Assembly (NCBI GenBank): GCA_002633025.1
Contig: NMRB01000579.1
Location: 245,568 to 309,567 of the forward strand
Length of the DNA stretch: 64,000 nucleotides
DNA from: Notospermus geniculatus
Taxonomy: Eukaryota; Nemertea; Pilidiophora; Heteronemertea; Lineidae
Direction of reading: 5' to 3'
Shown here piece after piece: positions 11,901 to 19,995 of this stretch (position 1 is its first letter; each line of letters begins with the position of its first letter). A program made the position numbers and the translations under genes. The notes beneath the pieces are model-generated. The model searched no databases. It was not told the origin of the DNA and worked only from the letters and a program-made list of their open reading frames with translations.

Positions 11901-12460
11901 CATAAATCAGGCAGCTGGCCTAGCTTTCGTTTTCTCTTATTTCACGCTACACACACAAACAGTTAAATGTTAAAAAATAATCTAGGTCTTACAACATAAA
12001 TCACCCTGTCAGTCCCATCACACTTCCGACCTAAATACTGATTGTGTGATATCATAAGTGAAAACTGGTCTGCTGATTCAAACAGCCTATACCATGAGCT
12101 GGTGTTCAATGGAGCATTGCAGACTGAGGGAATGGAAGCGAAATTGCTGTTCTGTGACGGAGGATATAGTCTGTTGACCAGCTATACCATTTGATATTTC
12201 CATGTCGGCTGTGAAAAATCTGTTGATGAGTTGGGATGTATAGGAATACGAAAACTCTGATCGCAGAAGATACAATGGTGTCCAAAGCAATTTATTCATA
12301 TTTCTAAATTTCATCACGACATTGGTGGCAATTTCACTGTGGCATTTTCTTCCCGTTTTTGCCAGATTCCGTGTATGTTTCACGAGGAACAGAGTATAAT
12401 ACACAGTTGGACCTACAGGGACCACATTTGAAATAGCTCAATTTCAAACAGTTTGGAACC

Positions 12461-15400
12461 ATGGCTGCTGGCTGTGATGCGAGTGTTTCGGATTTAAAGG
12501 ACGCTGTTTCCAGTGGGAATGTATCACTAGTGAAAACATTATTAGACGCTGGTGCAGACGTTAACTCCATGTTTCGGAATGAAGACGAGTCACCATTATT
12601 TAATATCACATTCCACAATGACCCAGATTATCGAGAAAAAAATGTCACCATTCTGTGCATGGCAGTTAAATCCGGGAATGTAGACGTCGTGAAAGAACTG
12701 ATAAACCACGGTGCTGATGTTGACCTTAAGTGTAAACCATATGGATTAAGTCCCCTACATGTTGCCGCAAAGGAAGGTGATGGCGGACTGGCAGTTCTTG
12801 CGGAGCTGATTGTGGCAGGGGCAGACGTCAACATCCTCCTTCCTCGTTTAAAGTATGCTCCGATTCACTTGGCAGCAGAGAATGGACACACAACCGTTCT
12901 GAGAAAACTGATAGAGGTAGGAGCTAAGTTGAACCTGCAGAATAGGAAACGACAGGCTCCGATACATTTAGCCTGTGAGAATGGACATGCTGAGTCTGTG
13001 GTGGAGCTTGTTAAAGCAGGGGCAAATCTTGAAATTTTGGACAGACTTGGGGAAACCCCAATTCACACAGCAGCGAGGAATGGCGATATCGAAACCATTG
13101 GTGCGCTGATTAAAGCGTGCATTGAAGTGAATGTCCGGAATCGTAGGAAAGTAACACCCATCCATCTGGCGACGAGGTATGGCCATACAGGCGCTGTCGT
13201 TGAATTGATAAAAGCAGAAGCAGACGTGAACGCCTTAAATGACAACAACGAAGCACCAGTCCATATTGCAGCTGAAGAAAGTTGCATGGATATACTAGCC
13301 AAATTGATTGATGCTGCAGCTGATGTCAATGTCCTGAATGAAGACGGGGAGGCTCCAATTGACATAGCAATTGAAAAAAGCCACACAGACATTGTCGTTC
13401 AGCTGATAAAAGCAGGTGCTCAAGTGAAAGTCACCAATGAAGTCCGTGTCGCTGCTGAAAATTGTGACATTGATGGCCTAGTTCAGCAAATCCAGGCATG
13501 TACTGAGTTAAAAGTCCTGAATGACATCGTCAAGGAGGCTTTGATCCATTTGGCAGCGGGAAATGGTACACGCAATAATTTTGGATTGGTTGAACTCATT
13601 AAAGCTGGCGGTAGAATTGATCCTTGGGTTCGTCAACAGATTTTAGAAGGGGATACATACTCTTCTCTGATGAAGTTGATAATGCCGAAGTTGTACGACG
13701 ATAGGGAATACGCCAGTGCTTTAGATGACTTGGTCTATGCTTTACTGAACGCGATATCTGAATCAGAAGAAAGAGAAAGCAGAAAAAATGACACACAAAA
13801 TGATAATATACAAGAAGTCAACTTTTCAAAATTTCGACCCCAACCGGGGTCTTCCTCAGGCACTTTTCAGTTGGAGAGACCAGAAAAGACTGGATCACAG
13901 ACTGATTATAATCTAGATGCGTTGACCATTCCGGATCACCATGGTCGGACTTTGCTACGAAGCCTGGTTTGTTTAGGATGGAACAAACAAACAATCAAAG
14001 AGGCAAAAGCAAAGGGGATCTCTGTCGGTTCAACTGATTGTTGCGGCAGAACAATTCTTTTTGATGCAATTTGCATCGGTAATGAAAAAGCAGTGTATGA
14101 TTCAGTTGATGCTGGGTGTCCTCTAGAAACTGTTGATAAGAAAAAAAGGTCCGTTCTACACCTCGCTGCAGCATTCGGTCATTGTGATTTGATGGAGTTT
14201 TTCATCTCGAAGGGTTTGGATCCAAATGCTGTGGATGAGAATGGGAGAAACAGTGTCCATTTCGCAGCGATGTGCAGACAGGATGAGGCAGTAAAACTTC
14301 TGAAAACACACGGTGCTGACTGCCAAAAGAGGGATGAACGCGGCTTGATGCCTTATGATTATTTGCATGACTCGGAGAGGGACGGTCTGACAGCCCGCAG
14401 GCTGCTTGGAGGAAAAACAAAGCAAATTTCGTACGTTCATCTCGATGAGGATAATTTTGAATACAACAGGACAAACCCAATAAACATGGCTGAAATAAGC
14501 GTGACTCCAGGTTTGGGGTCTGTTGAATGTCTTGAGAATTTCAAACTTGATGAAATGGTATTGAATATAAAGGAAAAGATCCGCGCAATCCTGCTCGAAG
14601 CTGTGCCAGAACTTGAACAGGAGATGGGAGCAACGCTGGTGGGTGTTGGAAGTTCAAACGAAAAGACAAAATTGGGTATCCCTGATGAGGTGGATTTTCT
14701 CATTTCTTTACCAATAGGCCTAGGTGGAGGCCTTCGTGAAGAAAATGAAGGTTATATGTTTATGTCAGACTATAACATGCATGGAATTGAGGGCTCATTT
14801 AGTGTATGGTTATGGAACAAGCTTCTTACTTGGTGGTACCAGCGCCAAAATTCCAATGAAAATTCTGGCGAAAAATTCCAGATACCGTTTCCACCAGTGA
14901 GACACCCAGAGCATATGGTATGTGTCAACTGGATTTGGCTTTATTCTGATGATATTTTCAAGGTTATTCCCATTTCCATTGACTTGGTCATGGCGTTCTG
15001 TTCCGATATTCATCACTCAACAATCCAGGCCGATACCTGGGCGAAAACAAGAGAAGAATTGGAAGAAATGAAATCCTACATTGTCCCAAAGGTACCGAAG
15101 GCTGTCGAAGAAGGAAGGAGTCTGGGACGAGTGTCCTACCCTGCACACGAGGTACAACACATGCTGAAGTTAGATCCGCGGATCAAGGGAGTCTATATCA
15201 CGGCTAAGGCCATGCGGATGCAAGAAATATGTGGATTCAAAATCAAAGATGGCGAAGGAAACCTCCATATGGTTGGCGCGTTCGTCACAAGCTATCGGCT
15301 GAAGACTGTATTCCTCCATTTAGTGCCAGTTTTTCTGCGACTGCAGCTCTCTGTTGGTCGGATGGTACTGCTAGTATATGAACAGTTAGAATCGTGTCTG

Positions 15401-15688
15401 GTCAGCAAGGAACTGCCAATGTTCTTCAGGCCTGACATTAACGTTCTTGCTGGCTCCGGGGTAGATTTGACAGTTAGCACCAAGGTCGCTAAAGTGATGT
15501 CAAAATATGTGAAGAAGGTGTATGAGGAGGATTTCAAAGCTGATATTGCTGATGATGACCGCCAGTTGGCTGAGGTTGCCCTGCAGATTCCGGCCTATCC
15601 ACCGTATGGCGGTATGCCTATAGAAGAAAACAAGCGGCCGGATGAATGGGAATGGTTGAAATACAGCATCTACATGGGCAAGAGATAG
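12461..15688 (+). CDS. Ankyrin repeat-Mab-21/cGAS-like nucleotidyltransferase, copy A
   Basis: An uninterrupted 1,075-residue reading frame; the start context AACCATGG is favourable. Residues 11-330 hold about nine ankyrin repeats (for example APIHLAAENGH and GETPIHTAARNGD), with weaker repeat-like sequence to about 390. A polar linker (about 436-480) precedes three more repeats (about 526-626). From about 690 follows a Mab-21 fold: GSS at 730-732, PDEVDFL at 741-747 and ISIDLVMAF around 841. These align with the GS motif and the three metal-binding acids of cGAS, here E743, D745 and D841. The C-terminal helical part has the family signature SYRLKTVFLH and LPMFFRPDINVL. No cGAS-type zinc ribbon is seen, as in many non-vertebrate relatives. 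Inferred role: an innate immune sensor that would make a nucleotide second messenger, with ankyrin repeats as a recognition or docking module. Ligand and product are unknown. The intronless form suggests a retrocopy origin. Confidence 0.9.
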   Translation: MAAGCDASVSDLKDAVSSGNVSLVKTLLDAGADVNSMFRNEDESPLFNITFHNDPDYREKNVTILCMAVKSGNVDVVKELINHGADVDLKCKPYGLSPLHVAAKEGDGGLAVLAELIVAGADVNILLPRLKYAPIHLAAENGHTTVLRKLIEVGAKLNLQNRKRQAPIHLACENGHAESVVELVKAGANLEILDRLGETPIHTAARNGDIETIGALIKACIEVNVRNRRKVTPIHLATRYGHTGAVVELIKAEADVNALNDNNEAPVHIAAEESCMDILAKLIDAAADVNVLNEDGEAPIDIAIEKSHTDIVVQLIKAGAQVKVTNEVRVAAENCDIDGLVQQIQACTELKVLNDIVKEALIHLAAGNGTRNNFGLVELIKAGGRIDPWVRQQILEGDTYSSLMKLIMPKLYDDREYASALDDLVYALLNAISESEERESRKNDTQNDNIQEVNFSKFRPQPGSSSGTFQLERPEKTGSQTDYNLDALTIPDHHGRTLLRSLVCLGWNKQTIKEAKAKGISVGSTDCCGRTILFDAICIGNEKAVYDSVDAGCPLETVDKKKRSVLHLAAAFGHCDLMEFFISKGLDPNAVDENGRNSVHFAAMCRQDEAVKLLKTHGADCQKRDERGLMPYDYLHDSERDGLTARRLLGGKTKQISYVHLDEDNFEYNRTNPINMAEISVTPGLGSVECLENFKLDEMVLNIKEKIRAILLEAVPELEQEMGATLVGVGSSNEKTKLGIPDEVDFLISLPIGLGGGLREENEGYMFMSDYNMHGIEGSFSVWLWNKLLTWWYQRQNSNENSGEKFQIPFPPVRHPEHMVCVNWIWLYSDDIFKVIPISIDLVMAFCSDIHHSTIQADTWAKTREELEEMKSYIVPKVPKAVEEGRSLGRVSYPAHEVQHMLKLDPRIKGVYITAKAMRMQEICGFKIKDGEGNLHMVGAFVTSYRLKTVFLHLVPVFLRLQLSVGRMVLLVYEQLESCLVSKELPMFFRPDINVLAGSGVDLTVSTKVAKVMSKYVKKVYEEDFKADIADDDRQLAEVALQIPAYPPYGGMPIEENKRPDEWEWLKYSIYMGKR
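13766..13900 (+). other. Linker segment with 43 extra residues, absent from copy B
   Basis: Copy A has 45 residues between AISES and TDYNLD (residues 436-480), rich in E, N, Q, S and G. Copy B has only two residues there (about 28062-28067). The frame is kept in both. It lies between the first ankyrin block and the short second ankyrin block. Confidence 0.85.
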
Positions 15689-16134
15689 GACGTGTGTTCA
15701 AGTAAATCATCCATATGAAAAATAATAGGCCTACACACGATCTTGGATGTGACCAACATATCGGTCTCCTGGCCCCTGGCAGAGGATGCGTTAGCCTCTG
15801 GCATGCCTGGTACTCGCCTATTCCTGATGACATTGTGAATCAGTCAGCGCCCCAACGATGCCCAGAGGATCCAGCAGACACTGATTTTTTGCGGACATAA
15901 CCGCCCATACAGGCTTGCACATATCGAATTTACGGTGCTCCGCAAGACTGTTCGAATCTACGTTCGCGTTATTTGAATGATCTTAGTTATCAGTTGGGCA
16001 TGGAAACTGTTGCTACACATAAAAGAATGAGTTGAGGAATGGTACCTTGCCTGACGAAGGGTTAGTAATGGTATTACAATGCGTCAAACTTCTCAAGTGA
16101 CGAAAAGGATGGCGGCCATTGAGATCATGTGATT
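15689..16134. other. Downstream flank of cGLR copy A
   Basis: Presumed 3'UTR and spacer. It aligns only patchily with 29859-30350, much less well than the outer parts of the blocks. No other gene is seen. It ends with the left 9-bp target duplication CATGTGATT at 16126-16134. Confidence 0.6.
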
Positions 16135-16524
16135 GGCTGAGTGTAAACTGCTGATTTCGTGCTGATTTCCTGCTGAACTTGCTGATTTATTCTGCTGAAC
16201 TTTTCCAAATGGTGCGCATTCCTTTATTTTTAAATATATTTCAATGAAATTTGGTTATATTACAGTACTGTATCATAACTTTATATAGACAGGGCGAAAA
16301 GACTATTTATTTTTTAATTTGGGTGACTTTGATCGTGTTTTTGTGGGCACTTCTCGAGGATCGATCGCGAAGTTCAGCGCGGATTTCGCTGATCAACTTC
16401 ACTCGATCTCCACCGAAAGAATATCAATATATTCTTCAAACTTTTACGATTTATTGTAAGATTATGATATGAAGTGTTGAAAGTATGTAGTCACTTTCGA
16501 TAAAAGTGACTTTGACCGAGGTTT
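16135..16524 (+). repeat. Left inverted repeat of the 3.85-kb element
   Basis: Reverse complement of 19597-19986 with few differences. The match stops only because the N gap begins. The outer tip GTGTAAACTGCTGATTTCG is matched by CGAAATCAGCAGTTTACAC at the other end; the outermost six bases match poorly. Confidence 0.85.
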
Positions 16525-16925
16525 NNNNNNNNNNNNNNNNNNNNNNNNNNNNNNNNNNNNNNNNNNNNNNNNNNNNNNNNNNNNNNNNNNNNNNNNNNNN
16601 NNNNNNNNNNNNNNNNNNNNNNNNNNNNNNNNNNNNNNNNNNNNNNNNNNNNNNNNNNNNNNNNNNNNNNNNNNNNNNNNNNNNNNNNNNNNNNNNNNNN
16701 NNNNNNNNNNNNNNNNNNNNNNNNNNNNNNNNNNNNNNNNNNNNNNNNNNNNNNNNNNNNNNNNNNNNNNNNNNNNNNNNNNNNNNNNNNNNNNNNNNNN
16801 NNNNNNNNNNNNNNNNNNNNNNNNNNNNNNNNNNNNNNNNNNNNNNNNNNNNNNNNNNNNNNNNNNNNNNNNNNNNNNNNNNNNNNNNNNNNNNNNNNNN
16901 NNNNNNNNNNNNNNNNNNNNNNNNN
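16525..16925. other. Assembly gap (401 N)
   Basis: A run of N inside the transposon-like element, just after the left arm. Frames crossing it are not evidence of coding sequence. Confidence 0.99.
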
Positions 16926-17527
16926 TTTTGGTTCTTTCATATTGTTTTCCAATATAATTTTTTATTTGTTCAGATTTTTTTAAAAATAATTTCATTAATT
17001 CTTCATAATCTTTTTGTATTAAAGGATCAGTTTCATCATTTGCATGTGCTTCATCTATTTCTATAGGTTGTTCTACTATTTTATTTACACCTTCATTATT
17101 AACTGCTGTATTACTTTCTATAAATGAAGTTTCTTCTGTTAATTGTCTCTGTAAATTTCTACAGGGAATTCTTCCACGTTCTTGTCCAGTAAAAGGTGTA
17201 TCATATTCTTTGAAATATGATCTAAAAACTTTTTCTGCATTTTTTATTTCTTCCAAATATTGTTTCAATTTCTTTTAGATCTCCAGCTTTAAATTCTCTT
17301 ATACTTCCTTTTGGTGAATTGATTTTGTATGTAAATTGTAAAGGTGAACTATTTTCATCAACTTTGAAATGCCAAGCATTATCATAATACGAAAAATGTC
17401 TCATTAGTCCTTTGAGATTTACAATAACAAGTCCATATTTATTTTCTAATTTTTTAGCAAAATTAAGTTCTTCTTGTGTAATATTAGGAATTTCTCCTTT
17501 TTCATATCCTAACATTTTATCTGCCAA
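16926..17527 (-). pseudogene. AT-rich broken reading frame of unknown origin
   Basis: A frame of 101 codons (17222-17527, starting MADKMLGYEK) ends near GRNKKCRKSF. Coding-like sequence continues in another frame (MKQYLEEIKNAEKVFRSYF, from 17268) and runs into the N gap. The overlap of 47 bases suggests one gene with a frameshift, or two overlapping genes. The sequence is strikingly A/T-rich and lysine-, glutamate- and asparagine-rich compared with the surrounding DNA. I do not recognise the family. It may be a captured or foreign gene inside the element, or residual contamination at a gap edge. Confidence 0.45.
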
Positions 17528-17559
17528 TGCATTTCTTTCCTTTCTTTTTTACATGGCCG

Positions 17560-17790
17560 GGGTTATAGACACGGATCCGTTTCTCCAATACGATAATGGT
17601 GCTTGGAGACACGGATGATCCGTTTCCACAACGGCCGGGCTGTAGACACGGATCCGTGGCTCCAAGGACGATTCTCATCTTGGAGACACGGATCCGTGTC
17701 TCCAAGGACGATTCTCATCTTGGAGACACGGATCCGTGTCACCAAGATGCGATTCGTCCTTGGAGGCACGGATCCGTCCCCCAGCGGCAG
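17560..17790. repeat. Palindromic GACACGGATCCGTGTC array
   Basis: Six units of about 40 bp centred on ACGGATCCGT, each a near-perfect palindrome, for example at 17683-17698 and 17723-17738, separated by CCAAGGACGATTCTCATCTTG. A diverged half-unit, CCACGGATTGTCCGTGTC, lies near the other end of the element at about 19434. Subterminal palindromes of this kind could be transposase-binding or fold-back sites. Confidence 0.75.
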
Positions 17791-18086
17791 AAAAGTGAAT
17801 TGTAGTGTCCGTCGTGACAGTGACCGACGCACGTTTGTAACGGGTCATCTCTGGAACTATTGCATCTCTAGAATTTTGGACTGCAACTCTGGAGTTGCAA
17901 TTGTGGAAGTCGGTTTTAATTGAAACACGAGGCGGCGCTGATGATCATGACATGTACAGTTCCTTTGGAAGTGTCATGCCAGCACGTGTAACTTTTCACA
18001 CGCACGCAGTTTAACCAACACAATTTGTTTCTTCTATTTGTCCTACCCCTCTCTTTTGGGGGAAGGGTACTCCAGTAATGAGCAGC

Positions 18087-18195
18087 AAGGGCCGTATGCA
18101 TAAAACATCTTAAGTGTAAAATTTCCCTTATCTTTTGTTTGCAACATAGTTTAAGGGAAATTTTATACTTAAGATGTTTTGTGCATGCGGCCCTT
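18087..18195. repeat. Hairpin with 44-bp arms
   Basis: Arm 18087-18130 (AAGGGCCGTATGCATAAAAC...) pairs with 18152-18195 (...GTTTTGTGCATGCGGCCCTT) around a 21-base loop, with few mismatches. It is probably a small foldback element nested in the large one. Confidence 0.8.
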
Positions 18196-18518
18196 GGTAA
18201 TCAACCGTTCCGGCGTTTGGTTTATGTCTGTAACGGAATGTATGACGCATTCTTGCGGACAGTGTGACATGTACTGTAGATGTAATGATGTATCGTGAAT
18301 GGTATCAATGCTCCCTTGAGCAACCTGTTTTCCTGGAGTTTGTCGTGGTATGAAACTCCCGCTCCTCAGGTGATATCCGCGAGACGGTTTCTGCAGACGT
18401 CAGCTGCATCATTGTTTATTCAGGTTGCTTACCTAATACTTGATAGCTGTACAGTACATGTAAATTCCGGAGTCGACATGACGCTACACATGTGACATCT
18501 TTTAGACAACTAGTTACT

Positions 18519-18582
18519 TCCATAGTTGCAATTCCAGAGTTGCAACAGCACTTCCAGAGTTGCAACAATTCCAGAGTTGCAC
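18519..18582. repeat. Repeated TTCCAGAGTTGCAAC words
   Basis: Three copies of CCAGAGTTGCAAC with related half-sites, plus ACTGCAACTCTGGAGTTGCA near 17880, form short inverted and direct repeats inside the transposon-like element. No coding sequence is present. Confidence 0.5.
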
Positions 18583-19140
18583 CGTAACACACGTTCGCCC
18601 CCAAAGAGACGAGCATCCAGAAAACTTTGATCTCGTTTCGATTGATAACTTCGATTATTTGCCGCGCGGTCGACACATGTTTTTCAATACCGGTAGTGTT
18701 GCAAACATGCCTACCAGTCCCATTGGCGTATTTTGTAGGCCTACGTTATCCCGCTAAAATGCGGTGATTAGCATGATTCGAGGGTCATTTCTTAATACGC
18801 TACGCTACGCGGTAAATTTTTATTTTGTAGGCCTACGATCGGCGGTAGGGCCCGATGTAAACTTAAAACTAAAACAAATTTTCGCCTTCAAAGTCTCCAA
18901 TCCACCCCCAAACCTTTCCTGGCGTTCTTGGCCCTTTTTGTGGGGACACGCCCGACCGCCAGACGCCCGACACGTGTTTGCTCAAATTTGACGGATCATT
19001 TGATTGAGCATCTTATTGCGCAGACCTCTGCATGCATGGAGTGTTGTTTTCATGCGTCAAAGATAATTTATCATGAGTTTATATTCAATGTTTGTAAACA
19101 TTGCCGTTTACATTATGTTCTTTTGGACTTTTCGATTCCA

Positions 19141-19341
19141 TTTCATATTCTTGGACTTTTCGGGACCTGCCAACCCACCAAATTGAATAGGCCATACACT
19201 AACGAAAAAGGCCTACTTTCGGTGTCAAAAAGGATTTGTAGAGGGACATGCCACAAACAAATTACTCATTAGACAAAGAAAGACTAAAGACAAACAAAAT
19301 GTAAACAATGAATTTCGTGGCCCGAGAAAATACTTGTGAAA
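19141..19341. repeat. Interspersed repeat also found at 37173
   Basis: About 200 bp including CTGCCAACCCACCAAATTGA, ACAAATTACTCATTAGACAA and AATGAATTTCGTGGCCCG match 37173-37345 (CATGCCAACCCACCAAAATG and so on) in the same order. It lies inside the right part of the 3.85-kb element, so the copy at 37173 may mark a second insertion of that element or of a nested repeat. Confidence 0.6.
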
Positions 19342-19596
19342 CATTTCTTGTTAGGACTGCGAAGTAATAGCCCCTGGTGGCAGATTCTGTAACTAATCTT
19401 CCGTGTACGGAAGAACGATTCCGGTCTTGCAGCCACGGATTGTCCGTGTCTATAACCACTTCGTTTTTGCATTGTATATTATATTGTAACATTCAGCAAG
19501 AATCAGCTGATCCACAGGCTGCCATCAGCAGGTCCATCTAGCGGCAAGTTTTGGAACCAAATTTCCCAGTCTACGGCCCTCAAGAAATTGGCCTCA

Positions 19597-19986
19597 AAAC
19601 CTCGGTCAAAGTCACTTTTATCGAAAGTGACTACATATTTTCAACACTTCATATCATAATCTTACAATAAATCGTAAAAGTTTGAAGAATATGTTGATAT
19701 TCTTTCGGTGGAGATCGAGTGAAGTTGATCAGCGAAATCCGCGCTGAACTTCGCGATCGATCCTCGAGAAGTGCCCACAAAAACACGATCAAAGTCACCC
19801 AAATTAAAAAATATATAGCATTTTCGCCCTGTCTATATAAAGTTATGATACAGGACTGTAATATAACCAAATTTCATTGAAATATATTTAAAAATAAAGG
19901 AATGCGCACCATTTGAAAAGGTTCAGCAGAATAAATCAGCAAGTTCAGCAGGAAATCAGCACGAAATCAGCAGTTTACACCTACCC
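19597..19986 (-). repeat. Right inverted repeat of the 3.85-kb element
   Basis: Reverse complement of the left arm at 16135-16524. It is followed by the second CATGTGATT target duplication at 19987-19995. Confidence 0.85.
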
Positions 19987-19995
19987 CATGTGATT

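Larger units (their letters stand above)
8124..12460. other. TBC1D9 3'UTR and spacer up to the first cGLR gene
   Basis: No second coding region is supported. The stretch holds the probable TBC1D9 3'UTR, the 36-bp array (8777-9060), a foldback MITE (9291-9500), a CAAT microsatellite (about 10402-10430) and an AT-rich palindrome array (10628-11900). The last 500 bases before 12461 are ordinary sequence and presumably hold the promoter of the ankyrin-cGLR gene. A polyadenylation site for TBC1D9 could not be fixed. Confidence 0.6.
16135..19986. mobile_element. 3.85-kb DNA transposon-like element, Mutator-like features
   Basis: The left arm 16135-16524 and right arm 19597-19986 are inverted copies of about 390 bp, at least as far as the N gap at 16525-16925 allows. 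The outer arms contain repeated TGCTGATTT and TGCTGAACTT words. The direct repeat CATGTGATT flanks the element at 16126-16134 and 19987-19995. Block B shows one CATGTGATT at 30342-30350 with no insert. A 9-bp target duplication and long inverted repeats are typical of Mutator-like elements, but no transposase is visible, so the superfamily is inference. The gap may hide the missing gene. The interior holds a broken AT-rich frame, a GGATCC palindrome array and a hairpin. Confidence 0.75.

Noticed and set aside
16506-17066. Long frames crossing the N run
   Set aside because: Most of their length is unknown sequence; no real protein can be inferred.
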